Positions 33,069 to 43,154 of a stretch of DNA of 64,000 nt are shown in pieces (position 1 is the first letter of the stretch; each line of letters begins with the position of its first letter). A program made the translations under genes and the position numbers. This stretch comes from Promicromonospora sukumoe (lineage in GTDB: Bacteria; Actinomycetota; Actinomycetes; Actinomycetales; Cellulomonadaceae): NCBI RefSeq assembly GCF_014137995.1, contig NZ_JACGWV010000001.1, forward strand, positions 1,054,001-1,118,000. Direction: 5' to 3'. A model generated the notes under the pieces. It was not told the DNA's origin. It searched no databases and saw only the letters and a list, made by a program, of their open reading frames with translations.

Positions 33069-33494
33069 ATGCCTCTGTCCGAGTACGAGCAGCGGGTGCT
33101 GGAGCAGATGGAGCGTGCTCTGACGTCAGACGACCCGCGGCTGGCGAACACGCTCCAGTCCACAGGCCGTGGTAATGCGCTCCGTTATGTGCTGTCCGGG
33201 GCCGGCGTCGTCGTCGGCCTGCTTCTTCTTGTCGTCGGTGCAGCGACGTCGCGTACGTGGCTCGGGGCCATCGGCTTCGTGCTGATGTTCGCGGGTGTGG
33301 TCTTCGCGTTCCTCGGACCGCGCAAGAAGCAGCAAGAGGGCCCGGTCGGGGTCGTCGGCGAAGACGGCACGGTCCAGCCTCCCCAAGGGGGAGCACGCAA
33401 GGCCCGCAAGCGCCAGGGTGGCAGCCGTTCCGGCGGCTTCCTCGCCCGGCTGGAAGAGCGCTGGGAGAACCGGCGTAATCAGGGCGGCCGCTAG
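33069..33494 (+). CDS. DUF3040 membrane protein
   Basis: 141 residues. The N-terminus MPLSEYEQRVLEQMERAL is the DUF3040 signature; two adjacent membrane helices (about 45-65 and 70-88) and a basic tail (KKQQEG, KARKRQGG, RLEERWENRRNQ) follow. Found beside mraZ and dinB in many actinobacteria, with unknown function. The ATG has a purine-rich upstream stretch (GATCCGGGGG); TATCCT at 33024-33029 may be its -10 box. Confidence 0.9.
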   Translation: MPLSEYEQRVLEQMERALTSDDPRLANTLQSTGRGNALRYVLSGAGVVVGLLLLVVGAATSRTWLGAIGFVLMFAGVVFAFLGPRKKQQEGPVGVVGEDGTVQPPQGGARKARKRQGGSRSGGFLARLEERWENRRNQGGR

Positions 33495-33532
33495 CCGGCC
33501 AACCGTTCGAGGTGGTCCCCACCGGACCACCG

Positions 33533-33575
33533 CACGACAGGAGCCGGGCCCCGTCGGGGCCCGGCTCCTGTCGTG
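33533..33575. terminator. 43-bp palindromic hairpin after the DUF3040 gene
   Basis: Perfect 21-base-pair inverted repeat around a single T at 33554 (ACGACAGGAGCCGGGCCCCG in the left arm). No U-tract; probably the terminator of the DUF3040 transcript. Confidence 0.6.
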
Positions 33576-33600
33576 TGCCCGGCTCCGTGAAGCCCGGCTT

Positions 33601-33663
33601 CGTTGAGTGCGGGATATTCGTCCTTCTCGAGCCTCGAGAAGGACGAATATCCCGCACTCAACG
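33601..33663. repeat. 63-bp perfect palindrome
   Basis: Two 31-base arms around a single C at 33632, with no mismatch. The left arm begins CGTTGAGTGCGGGATATTCG and ends CTTCTCGAG. It lies immediately 3' of the transglutaminase gene and 25 bases after the previous hairpin, at a convergent junction. The AT-containing ATATTCG core differs from the local base composition. Possibly a bidirectional terminator, possibly a protein-binding or mobile palindromic element. Confidence 0.7.
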
Positions 33664-33671
33664 GGGTGGGG

Positions 33672-35963
33672 TCAGGGCTTGCGGGTGAGGGCCGCCGCCA
33701 GCTCCGTCGTCACCGTGGTCGTGAGCTCCTCGAGCTCGGCGGCCGTCGGCGGCGTGGAGTCGCGGGCGTACCGCTCGTCCTCGGCGGCGTCGGCCAGGGC
33801 GGTGAGCCGTTCGGCGACGTCGTCGGGCAGGGGTGTGCCCGTGCGCGTGCGCACCTCGTCCGCGATGACCTCCGGCGCCCGGCGCAGCGTGACCGACGGG
33901 CCCAGCCGCACCTCCTGCTCGGCGAGCAGTGCCAGGACCCGGGCCCAGGCCCGTTCGGGGTCGAGCTCCTCGACCTCCGCCCGACGGCGCAGCAGCAGCC
34001 AGGCGGCCCCGCCGAGCACCCCGAGCGCGATGATGACCGCGACCGCCCAGGCCCAGCCGGGCAGCGTCCGGTCGGACACCTGGCTGCCGGCCGACGCGTC
34101 CTCCGTGGCGCCCGCCCCGGACTCCTCGGGCTGCTGCGACGGCTGCTGCGTGGGCACCTCGGGAGCCCGCGACGGCGTGGGCAGGGCGCTGGGCGCGGTG
34201 CCCGTGCCCGGGTTCGCGTACGCGGGCAGCGGGCCGGTCTGCACCTGCGGCGTCGGCTCGAAACGGACCCAGCCGACGGACGGGAAGTAGATCTCGGGCC
34301 AGGCGTGCGAGTCCTGGCCGGTGACCCGGTAGCTCCCGTTGCCGTCGGGCCGGCCGGGCAGCCAGCCGACGCCGATCCGGGCCGGGATGTCGAGGCTGCG
34401 CGCCATCACCATCATCGAGAGGGCGTACTGCGTGCAGTACCCCTCCTTGTTCTGCAGGAAGTCCCAGACGGTGTCGGACGAGCCCCGGTAGTCGGCGTCC
34501 GGGTTGTAGACGAACCCGGCGCCCGAGCGCAGGTGGTTCTGCAGCGCGACGACGGCGTCGAAGCGCGTGGGCGCGTCCCCCACGACCTCCTGGGCGTAGG
34601 CGGCGATGTCCTCGCGGTGCTCGGTGTCCGGCACCTCCGTGTAGCCGGCGGACCGCGGGTCGCCCGAGGCGGGCGTGGCCCGCAGCAGCTCGGGCGTGAG
34701 CCCCCGGTCGAGGACGTCGACGGTGTACGGGGCGCCCTGCTCGGTGCCCTGGTTGCTGCGCACCTCGTCGCGCAGGGCGTCGTAGGCCCAGTCGCCGTCG
34801 ACGTCGACCGTCCGGGGTTCGAGCGGCAGCGGCAGCTCCGCGCCGTCGAGCTGCCCGATCCGGACGTCCATGCGGCGGCTCTCGCCCGCGGCGCCCTCAC
34901 CGGGCGGGGCGAGGACCGTGGTCGCGTCGAAGGTGGCCAGGCCGCCGGTGGGCACGTTCCGGTTGGTCTGGACGCCGTCGAACGCGGTGAGCGTCATGAC
35001 GCGCAGGGGACCGGTCGGCTCGCCGTCGGCCATCGTGTACGTGAGCACCGTGTTGGCGGACCGGGCGCTCAGCGGCTGGCGCATGTCGAGCTCGGAGGAC
35101 AGCTCGACCGTGTCGGACGGCGTCGAGATGAGCTGGTTCCACGTGCCGGCCAGCGCCGGCAGCGCGGCCATGCCGGTCGCCACGCCGAGCGAGGCCGCGG
35201 CGACGGCCACGGACGTCAGCGCCGTGATGCCGGAGCGGAACCGCTGCGCCCGGCGTACCGCCGCGGACTCCGAGTCGGTGCGCCGGCCGGGGGTCACCCC
35301 GACCGGGTCGACGGTGAGCAGCAGGAGGATCGCGGTGACGCTGATGACGAAGACCGGCCACTGCACGTCGCCGATGAGGGTCAGGGGCGGCGTCCACAGG
35401 AGCAGGAGCGGCACCCCGGCGAAGCCGGGCATACGGGCCCCGGCCAGCGAGTCGACCACGAGCAGCACCAGCAGCGTGCCGCCGACGGCGACCATGCTGA
35501 TCGCGGGGCCGGGGTCGACCGGCGCCACCTGGGTGCTCATCAGCTCGGTCGCCTGCCGGAACCGTTCGAGCGCCTGCTCCACGGCGTCCGGGCCCACGAA
35601 GGGCTCGAACCGCTGCCCGGGGCCGCCGTAGCGGGCCAGGACGTACCAGACGGCCACGACGAGGCCCGCCGCCGTCGCGACGAACGAGGCGCCGCCCGCC
35701 GCCCGGTCGGCGGCGCGGTCGGCGCTCGGCCCCTGGCCGGCCGCCCGGCGGGTGGCCGCGCGGTCCACCGCGTTGCGCAGCAGCACGTACCGCACCACGC
35801 ACGTGGTGGCGGAGACGAGGAGCACGCCGGTGGTGCCGGCGGTGAGCCAGGGTCCGGGGTCGATGACGAGCGTGAGGGCGTGCATGGAGGCGATGACGGC
35901 GATCGCGACGAGCACGCCGGAGGCGACGGTGCGGACCAGCGGGCCGCGGTGCGCGGGGATCAT
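33672..35963 (-). CDS. Membrane transglutaminase-like protein (TgpA type)
   Basis: 763 residues: about five N-terminal membrane helices, a large external region, a transglutaminase-like cysteine-protease core (Cys in NKEGYCTQYALSMMVMARSL, His in GQDSHAWPEIYF, acid position in VGWVRFEPTP), a Pro/Gln-rich linker (TQQPSQQPEES), one more membrane helix (WAWAVAVIIALGVLGGAAWLL) and a cytoplasmic DUF4129-like tail. ATG 35963 overlaps the DUF58 stop (ATGA). Last gene of a leftward moxR-DUF58-tgpA operon next to the dcw cluster; a cell-envelope role is likely but unproven. Confidence 0.9.
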   Translation of the reverse strand: MIPAHRGPLVRTVASGVLVAIAVIASMHALTLVIDPGPWLTAGTTGVLLVSATTCVVRYVLLRNAVDRAATRRAAGQGPSADRAADRAAGGASFVATAAGLVVAVWYVLARYGGPGQRFEPFVGPDAVEQALERFRQATELMSTQVAPVDPGPAISMVAVGGTLLVLLVVDSLAGARMPGFAGVPLLLLWTPPLTLIGDVQWPVFVISVTAILLLLTVDPVGVTPGRRTDSESAAVRRAQRFRSGITALTSVAVAAASLGVATGMAALPALAGTWNQLISTPSDTVELSSELDMRQPLSARSANTVLTYTMADGEPTGPLRVMTLTAFDGVQTNRNVPTGGLATFDATTVLAPPGEGAAGESRRMDVRIGQLDGAELPLPLEPRTVDVDGDWAYDALRDEVRSNQGTEQGAPYTVDVLDRGLTPELLRATPASGDPRSAGYTEVPDTEHREDIAAYAQEVVGDAPTRFDAVVALQNHLRSGAGFVYNPDADYRGSSDTVWDFLQNKEGYCTQYALSMMVMARSLDIPARIGVGWLPGRPDGNGSYRVTGQDSHAWPEIYFPSVGWVRFEPTPQVQTGPLPAYANPGTGTAPSALPTPSRAPEVPTQQPSQQPEESGAGATEDASAGSQVSDRTLPGWAWAVAVIIALGVLGGAAWLLLRRRAEVEELDPERAWARVLALLAEQEVRLGPSVTLRRAPEVIADEVRTRTGTPLPDDVAERLTALADAAEDERYARDSTPPTAAELEELTTTVTTELAAALTRKP

Positions 35964-37273
35964 GGCGCACGCTCCGCGAGCAGGGCCCAGGCGCGCTCCG
36001 GGTCGGTGCGGGCCTCGCAGGTGCTGACGTGCCAGCCGGAGGCGCGCAGCTCGGCGGCCGTCTGGTCCAGCTCGTGCTGGAAGCCGGCGCCGCGTGGCGC
36101 CACCAGAAGGGCCCAGCAGGTGCCCTCGGCGCCGAGCGCGGCGAGGTCGTGGCGCGCGTCGGGTCCCTGGGGGCCGAGCACGGCCACGACGATCTCGCCG
36201 GGGGCCCGGGCGAGCCGGAGCGCACGCGCGGTGGTGCTGGTCGCGTGCTGCCCCTCCGAGACGCCGCGGTGCCCGCGGATGTCGACACAGGCGTCCAGCA
36301 GGGCGGAGCGGCTGGCGCGCGTGGTCGCGAACCGCACCCCCTCGACGCTCGGCGCGACGCTGGTGGTCACGAGGCGGGCCGGGTGGCCGCCGTCGAGGAA
36401 CGAGGTCGCGATCGAGGCGGCGAGCTCGACGGCCCACTCGCCGTCGTCCACCGCGGCCGGGCGGCGCATGCTCCCGGACTCCTGCCAGTGCGGCAGCAGG
36501 GAACGGTCGAGCAGCACGCTCACGGGCCGCACGCCGGCGCTCTCGTCGGCGCGGACCATGAGCTGGCCGCGGCGCGCGGCGCTGGCCCAGTGCACGCGGC
36601 GCGGGTCGTCGCCCGCGACGTACTCGCGCAGCACGGAGTCGTCGCTGGACTGCAGGCGCGCCCCGGTGGCGGAATGGTCGACGTCGCCCACGGACCGCGT
36701 GCGGACGGCGAGCTCGACGGTCCGGGGCCACACGGGGACGTGCGTGGCCCTGCCGAGCGGCTGGGTGGCCCGGACCAGGCCGAACACGTCGGTCCGGGTG
36801 GTCAGCAGCGGGCCGAGCGACCAGCGGCCGCGGCGCATCGGCGTGAGCGAGTAGTGCACGGTGATCCGGTCGGCGCGCGCGGAGACCCGGGCGCGGATGC
36901 CCTGGTGCCCGGCGAGCTCGTGCGCCGCCTGCTCCGACAGCCGCAGCCGGGACAGGCGCTCGTACGCCGCGCCGGAGGCCTGGTGCGCCGCGACCAGCAG
37001 GCTCACCTCCGCCGTGCGGTCGCGCACCACGGGGTTGGGTGCCACCGACCGCGTCACCTGCAGGGCGCCGCGCCCCGACTCCAGCCGCTGCGTGCCGATG
37101 ACCAGCCACGCCACCGCGACGGCGATGAGCGCGGCCGCGCCCAGCCCCACGAGGTCGGGCAGGGTGAGCACCAGCCCGAGCGGGATCAGGACGCCGCCCA
37201 CGCAGGCGGCGCCGATGCCGCGGGGGGTGAGCCGGACCCGGCTGATCCTGGCGAGCGTGTCACGCCATGTCAT
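35960..37273 (-). CDS. DUF58 domain protein
   Basis: 437 residues: two N-terminal membrane helices (about 17-55), then a cytoplasmic region with the DUF58 core (about 230-275: REYVAGDDPRRVHWASAARRGQLMVRADE, abridged) and a von Willebrand A-like fold with VSVLLDRSL as the first strand. Proteins of this type work with MoxR ATPases to assemble or mature envelope complexes. ATG 37273 lies 20 bases after the moxR stop; the gene end overlaps the transglutaminase start. Confidence 0.9.
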   Translation of the reverse strand: MTWRDTLARISRVRLTPRGIGAACVGGVLIPLGLVLTLPDLVGLGAAALIAVAVAWLVIGTQRLESGRGALQVTRSVAPNPVVRDRTAEVSLLVAAHQASGAAYERLSRLRLSEQAAHELAGHQGIRARVSARADRITVHYSLTPMRRGRWSLGPLLTTRTDVFGLVRATQPLGRATHVPVWPRTVELAVRTRSVGDVDHSATGARLQSSDDSVLREYVAGDDPRRVHWASAARRGQLMVRADESAGVRPVSVLLDRSLLPHWQESGSMRRPAAVDDGEWAVELAASIATSFLDGGHPARLVTTSVAPSVEGVRFATTRASRSALLDACVDIRGHRGVSEGQHATSTTARALRLARAPGEIVVAVLGPQGPDARHDLAALGAEGTCWALLVAPRGAGFQHELDQTAAELRASGWHVSTCEARTDPERAWALLAERAP

Positions 37274-37293
37274 GTGCCTGCCGCCCCGGCCGC

Positions 37294-38343
<1,050 letters not shown>

Positions 38344-38740
38344 TGGGGGACCTCCATCGGGCCGGGAGTCAGGCCGGGTTTCTGGCGCTGGGCGCGCTGT
38401 TCGGGCGCCGGGGCGATGAACGCTCGCCCGGCTGGTCCAGCCTAGTAGAGATGTAAAGCACTCTGTCGGGTGCGTCACGCGGTCTTCACACATCCCAGGG
38501 CTGGCCTCGCCCTGGCGATTCGATGCCCCACCAGGGCGTCCGCGCGCGCAGACGGGCGGCACGGAGCGGGCTGATCAGACATTCCACGCCACGCCGGACA
38601 TGGATTTACTCCACCTGCTCTTTACCTCTTTGACCTGGGCATTGAGGGTCGGTGGGCAGTTCTCCCCAGTGTTTTTCCGAGTGTGGTGGTGGAAAGTGGA
38701 GTAGCGTGGAGTGTGCGGGAGCGGAAGGAGGTGTCGGCTC
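38344..38740. promoter_or_regulatory. 397-base divergent region between moxR and mraZ
   Basis: No credible gene. A hairpin-forming triplet lies in the middle: CCAGGGC (38495-38501), GCCCTGG (38509-38515) and CCAGGGC again (38531-38537), so the middle arm can pair with either neighbour. Just before mraZ a purine-rich run holds repeats of GTGGA at 38689, 38696 and 38706, with further GTGG at 38683 and 38686; such GTGG-type repeats are where MraZ binds its own promoter in other bacteria. AAGGAGG before ATG 38741 is the ribosome site. Confidence 0.55.
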
Positions 38741-39211
38741 ATGACTGCGATGGCAGAAGGTTTCGCAGGACTGGGTCTGCTCCTCGGCACGTACACCCCG
38801 AAGCTGGACGAGAAGGGACGCCTGATCCTTCCCGCGAAGTTCCGGGGGCGACTGTCCGGAGGTCTGGTCATGACCAAAGGGCAGGAGCGGTGCCTCTTTC
38901 TTCTTCCGATGGACGAGTTCCAGCAGATCTACACCCAGATCCGGCAGGCGCCGGTGACGAGCAAGGCAGCACGGGACTACACGCGAAACTTCCTGGCGGG
39001 AGCGAGCGACGAGGTCCCGGACAAGCAGGGCCGGGTCTCCATCCCGACGCACCTGCGTGAGTACGCCGGTCTTGGCCGCGAGGTGGTCGTGATCGGAGTG
39101 GGTACCCGCGTGGAGGTGTGGGACGCGGAGGCGTGGGCCACATATCAGGAACAGACCGAGCCCGACTACATCGATCAGGCCGAGGAGATCTTCCCCGGGC
39201 TGAGCTTCTAG
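38741..39211 (+). CDS. mraZ: Transcriptional regulator MraZ
   Basis: 156 residues, two SpoVT/AbrB-like swapped-hairpin halves: GTYTPKLDEKGRLILPAKFR and ASDEVPDKQGRVSIPTHLRE, each with the DxKGR-type turn. It autoregulates the dcw operon by binding direct repeats upstream. It is about 13 residues longer at the N-terminus than the usual 143-residue form; ATG 38741 was chosen because AAGGAGG is well placed. First gene of the dcw cluster, followed after 198 bases by rsmH. Confidence 0.95.
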   Translation: MTAMAEGFAGLGLLLGTYTPKLDEKGRLILPAKFRGRLSGGLVMTKGQERCLFLLPMDEFQQIYTQIRQAPVTSKAARDYTRNFLAGASDEVPDKQGRVSIPTHLREYAGLGREVVVIGVGTRVEVWDAEAWATYQEQTEPDYIDQAEEIFPGLSF

Positions 39212-39409
39212 GGCAGGCGGCGGACGGCCGTACGGCCAGGCCTCCTCCCGCAGGAACCGGCGCACTTCCCCGTCGCCGGACCCGTGCGGAGGGAGACCTG
39301 ACCGGACGACCCCGCCCCGCCGGGCAGGCCGGTTCCGGCAGGACAGCACGACCGCAGGACCGTAGGACGGCACCAGGCAGGACCAGCACGACGCAGGAAG
39401 GAGACACCG

Positions 39410-40453
39410 ATGAACGTGACCGGCAACGGTCCAGGCCCCGGCAGCGACGCCGCCGATCGCCACCTCCCGGTGCTGCTCCAGCGCTGCGTCGACCTGCTCG
39501 CCCCCGCGCTCGCCGAGCCCGGCTCGGTCCTGGTGGACTGCACGCTCGGCATGGGCGGCCACACCGAGGCCGTGCTGGAGCAGCTCCCGTCGGCCCGCGT
39601 GATCGGCATCGACCGCGACCCGCAGGCCCTCGCCCTCGCCGGCGACCGCCTGGCGCGGTTCGGCGACCGGTTCACGCCGGTGCACGCGGTGTACGACGAG
39701 ATCACCGAGGTGGTCGACGAGCACGCCGGCGGTGCCGTGCAGGGCGTGCTCATGGACCTCGGCGTGTCCTCGCTGCAGCTCGACGAGACCGACCGCGGTT
39801 TCGCTTACGCGCAGGACGCGCCGCTCGACATGCGCATGGACTCCACCCAGGAGCTGACGGCGGCCGACGTGCTCAACACGTACGACGAGCGCGACCTCGC
39901 GCGGATCCTGCGGGAGTACGGCGAGGAGCGCTTCGCGGGCAAGATCGCGCGGGCGATCGTCCGCCGTCGGGCCGAGCGGGAGTGGGAACGCAGCGGCGAG
40001 CTCGTCGACCTGCTGCGCGCCGTCATCCCCGCCGCGACCCGCAAGACGGGCGGCCACCCGGGCAAGCGCACCTTCCAGGCGCTGCGCATCGAGGTGAACG
40101 GCGAGCTCGAGGTGCTCGAGCGGGCCGTGCCCGCCGCGATCGAGGCGCTCGCCGTGGGCGGCCGCATCGTCGTGGAGTCGTACCAGTCGCTCGAGGACCG
40201 GATCGTCAAGCGCGCCATCGCGCAGGGCACGACGTCGTCCGCCCCGCCCGGGCTGCCCGTCGAGCCCGAGACCCACCGGCCCTATCTCGAGGCGCTCACC
40301 CGGGGCGCGGAGGAGGCCGACGCCGCAGAGCTGGAGCGCAACCCGCGCTCGGCGTCGGTCCGGCTGCGCGCCGCCCAGCGGCTGCGCCCCACGCCCGAGC
40401 ACCTGCTGAACCGCACCACCAGGCACCACACAGCGAAGGAGGACCGCCGATGA
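39410..40453 (+). CDS. rsmH: 16S rRNA m4C1402 methyltransferase
   Basis: 347 residues. AdoMet-binding core: [48 protein letters not shown] and the C-terminal [30 protein letters not shown] pattern typical of MraW/RsmH. It methylates N4 of C1402 in the ribosomal P site. ATG 39410 follows AAGGAG. The stop overlaps the ftsL-like start (ATGA). The 198-base gap upstream holds imperfect GCAGGAC-type repeats but no gene. Confidence 0.96.
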   Translation: MNVTGNGPGPGSDAADRHLPVLLQRCVDLLAPALAEPGSVLVDCTLGMGGHTEAVLEQLPSARVIGIDRDPQALALAGDRLARFGDRFTPVHAVYDEITEVVDEHAGGAVQGVLMDLGVSSLQLDETDRGFAYAQDAPLDMRMDSTQELTAADVLNTYDERDLARILREYGEERFAGKIARAIVRRRAEREWERSGELVDLLRAVIPAATRKTGGHPGKRTFQALRIEVNGELEVLERAVPAAIEALAVGGRIVVESYQSLEDRIVKRAIAQGTTSSAPPGLPVEPETHRPYLEALTRGAEEADAAELERNPRSASVRLRAAQRLRPTPEHLLNRTTRHHTAKEDRR

Positions 40454-40878
40454 GTGCTACCAACGCCGCGACGGCCCGCGCAGTCCGTCCGGCCGAGCTG
40501 CCCCGCACCCGCAGGGCCCCGCTGACCGCGATCTCGGGAGGTGCCGCACAGCGCGGCCGCCGCCTGGACGTGGTCCGCGCGCCGCTGCACGCGAAGAGCC
40601 GCGTGCCGTTCTTCGTGCTGTGCGCCACCCTGATGGTCGGCTCGCTCGTGGCCGTCCTGGTGCTCAACACCACGCTCGCGCGCGGTTCCTACGAGATGTC
40701 GCAGCTGCAGGGGGAGGTCGCCCAGACCGCCCAGGACGTCCAGGGCCTGCAGGAGGACCTGAGCGCCGCCCACACGGACCTCCCGGACAAGGCCCGCGGC
40801 CTCGGCATGGTGCCCGCGGAGAACCCGACCATGGTCAGTGTCCGTACCGGCAAGGTGGTGAAGGGTACGGACCAGTGA
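40450..40878 (+). CDS. ftsL: FtsL-like septal protein
   Basis: 142-residue bitopic membrane protein: a basic cytoplasmic tail (about 50 residues), one membrane helix ([21 protein letters not shown], abridged) and an external coiled coil ([20 protein letters not shown]). Position between rsmH and ftsI, size and topology match FtsL, which with FtsB and FtsQ activates FtsW-FtsI septal synthesis. Sequence is poorly conserved in the family, so synteny is the main support. Both ends overlap neighbours by four bases. Confidence 0.85.
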   Translation: MSATNAATARAVRPAELPRTRRAPLTAISGGAAQRGRRLDVVRAPLHAKSRVPFFVLCATLMVGSLVAVLVLNTTLARGSYEMSQLQGEVAQTAQDVQGLQEDLSAAHTDLPDKARGLGMVPAENPTMVSVRTGKVVKGTDQ

Positions 40879-43118
40879 CAGGGACGACGCCGGGCTCGGG
40901 CCGGCAGCGCACCCCCTCGGGGCGCGCTGCCGGCCCGCGTTCGACGCCGCCCCGGTCGGGCCGGTCCGCCCAGGGTCAGGGCAAGCCCGCACCGGGCAAG
41001 TCCGCGCAGGGGGCGAGCCCGCCGCGCAAGGACCAGCCGAGCAAGGCGCAACCGAGCAGGGCCCAGCCCAAGGCCCGGCCGGCCACGGCGCAGCCCAAGA
41101 AGGCCCAGCCCAAGGCTCAGCCGAAGAAGTCCCGGCCGAGCAGGGCCCAGCCCGGCAAGTCCCAGCCGAACAAGTCCCAGCCGCGTACCTCCAGCACCCG
41201 GCTGGGCTTCGACGCGCCCGGCGCCCCGCGCGGCGCGGCCCCGCGCGCCGCGGCGCCCCGAAGCACCGCACCACGCCCCGCCCCGCCCGGCACCGCCGCC
41301 CCGCGCCCGGCGCGGTCCCCGGTGGCGCGGTCCCGCATGGTCCGCCCGCTGCCGCCCCGCCCGGGCCGGCCCGAGGTCCGGCAGCGCTGGCTCGTCGGCA
41401 TCGCGGCCGTCGTCGTGCTCATCTTCCTGGTGCGGCTGGTCCACGTGCAGCTCATCGAGGGGCCGAGCCTGGCCGCCGAGGCCGAGGCCGCGCGCACGGC
41501 CACGGCCGTCACGCCCGCGCACCGGGGCGACATCACCGACGCGGACGGCGTCGTGCTCGCGACCTCGGTGGACCGGTACACGGTCGTGGGCGACCCGGTG
41601 GCGATCGAGGACTTCCGCGGCTCGGGCCGGGTGGACGCCGAGGGCGACAAGGTGCAGGACGGCGCCCTGGGCATCGCGCAGCTCCTCGCGCCGATCCTCG
41701 ACATGCCCAAGGCCGAGCTCGCCGCCGACCTCGTGGGCAAGTCGCGCTACCGCGTGCTCGCCAAGAACGTGGTGCCCCAGGTGCAGCGCGCCATCGCGGA
41801 CCTGCAGGTCCGCGCGTACATCCGCACCGACCTCACCTCGCGGCGCACGTACCCGTCGGGCGCCGTCGCGGGCTCGCTGGTCGGCTTCGTGAACGACGAG
41901 CAGACCGGGCAGGGTGGCATCGAGGCGGCCTACGACGACCTGCTGGCGGGCACCGCCGGCTCGGACACGTACGAGCGCAGCCTCGACGGCCTGCGCATCC
42001 CCGCCGCCGGCCAGGAGTCCGTCCCGGCGGTCCCGGGCGACAGCATCCAGCTCTCGCTGGTGCACGACATCCAGTGGAAGTCGCAGGACTCCATCGACGA
42101 CGCCGTCCGCACCTCCGGTGCCGAGTACGGCATCGCCATCGTGCAGGACGTGCGTACGGGCGAGATCGTGGCGCTCGCCGACTCGGGGGCGGTGAACCCG
42201 AACGACCGCTCGACGTCGGCCGTCGCGGGCGGCTCGCGCGCCGTGAAGGACGTCTTCGACCCGGGCTCGACCGGCAAGGTCGTCACCATGGCCGCCGCGC
42301 TCGAGGGCGGCTACTGGACGCCCGAGAGCCAGTTCACCGTGCCGGACCGGTACACGACGCCGAACGGCCAGACGTTCCAGGACTCGCACGAGCACCCGGT
42401 GCAGAAGCTGACGCTGACGGGCGTCCTGGCGCAGTCGTCCAACACGGGCACGGTGCAGGCCGGCGAGAAGATCCCGCTGCAGACCCGGCAGGACTACCTC
42501 TACAAGTTCGGGTTCGGGCAGCCGACGGGCCTGAACCTGCCTGGCGAGTCGGCGGGCATCATGCCGCCCGCCGACGTCGCGGACTGGGACGGCCGCACAC
42601 AGTACGCGGTGCTGTTCGGCCAGGGCCTGTCCGTCAACGCGATGCAGGCCACGAGCGTGTTCTCCACGGTGGCGAACGGCGGCGTGCGGATGACGCCGAC
42701 CCTGTTCGAGGGTTCCACCAGCCCCGACGGCACCGTGACGCCGGCCGACCAGGAGCCGGGGGAGCGGGTCATCTCCGCGGACACCGCGGACACCCTGGTC
42801 GAGATGATGGAGACCGTGACAGGGGACGAGGGCACGGGCAAGAACGCCGCCGTGCCGGGCTACCGGGTGGCGGGCAAGACCGGTACCGCGCAGATGCCCG
42901 CGGGCAACGGCTGGACGTACATGGCGTCGTTCATCGGCGTCGCGCCGGCCGACGACCCCCGGTACACCGTGGCCGTCTTCCTCAAGAGCCCGCACAGCTC
43001 GATCTTCGGCGGCGACGTCGCCGCCCCGGTGTTCAGCGACGTCATGGGCTTCACGCTGCAGAAGATGGACGTGCCGCCGAGCGAGCGCGCGAAGCACCGG
43101 CTCAAGACCGAGTGGTGA
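40875..43118 (+). CDS. ftsI: Septal peptidoglycan transpeptidase (PBP3) with long basic N-terminal tail
   Basis: 747 residues. Catalytic serine motif S465-T-G-K468, S521-S-N523 and K668-T-G-T are intact, preceded by the dimerisation domain (PAHRGDITDADGVVLATS). A membrane helix lies at about 171-192. The first 165 residues form a cytoplasmic low-complexity tail rich in Lys, Arg, Gln, Pro and Ala with repeated K/R-x-Q-P units (KAQPKAQPKKSRPSRAQP), much longer than in E. coli FtsI. GTG 40875 overlaps the ftsL stop. It crosslinks septal peptidoglycan with FtsW. In this genome it is the last gene of the first dcw block. Confidence 0.96.
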   Translation: MTGTTPGSGRQRTPSGRAAGPRSTPPRSGRSAQGQGKPAPGKSAQGASPPRKDQPSKAQPSRAQPKARPATAQPKKAQPKAQPKKSRPSRAQPGKSQPNKSQPRTSSTRLGFDAPGAPRGAAPRAAAPRSTAPRPAPPGTAAPRPARSPVARSRMVRPLPPRPGRPEVRQRWLVGIAAVVVLIFLVRLVHVQLIEGPSLAAEAEAARTATAVTPAHRGDITDADGVVLATSVDRYTVVGDPVAIEDFRGSGRVDAEGDKVQDGALGIAQLLAPILDMPKAELAADLVGKSRYRVLAKNVVPQVQRAIADLQVRAYIRTDLTSRRTYPSGAVAGSLVGFVNDEQTGQGGIEAAYDDLLAGTAGSDTYERSLDGLRIPAAGQESVPAVPGDSIQLSLVHDIQWKSQDSIDDAVRTSGAEYGIAIVQDVRTGEIVALADSGAVNPNDRSTSAVAGGSRAVKDVFDPGSTGKVVTMAAALEGGYWTPESQFTVPDRYTTPNGQTFQDSHEHPVQKLTLTGVLAQSSNTGTVQAGEKIPLQTRQDYLYKFGFGQPTGLNLPGESAGIMPPADVADWDGRTQYAVLFGQGLSVNAMQATSVFSTVANGGVRMTPTLFEGSTSPDGTVTPADQEPGERVISADTADTLVEMMETVTGDEGTGKNAAVPGYRVAGKTGTAQMPAGNGWTYMASFIGVAPADDPRYTVAVFLKSPHSSIFGGDVAAPVFSDVMGFTLQKMDVPPSERAKHRLKTEW

Positions 43119-43154
43119 GCGCCGGGCGGTGAGCCCGGCCGTGCGGGTCGCGGG

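Noticed and set aside
33603..36854. Very long forward-strand frame opposite the transglutaminase and DUF58 genes
   Set aside because: Its translation is Arg/Gly/Ala-rich with no domain, and the reverse strand carries two clearly recognisable overlapping genes. It is a high-GC shadow frame.
39338..39392. Imperfect repeats (GCAGGAC-N-AGCACGAC) between mraZ and rsmH
   Set aside because: Only two good copies with irregular spacing; too weak for a repeat array or CRISPR, and probably compositional.
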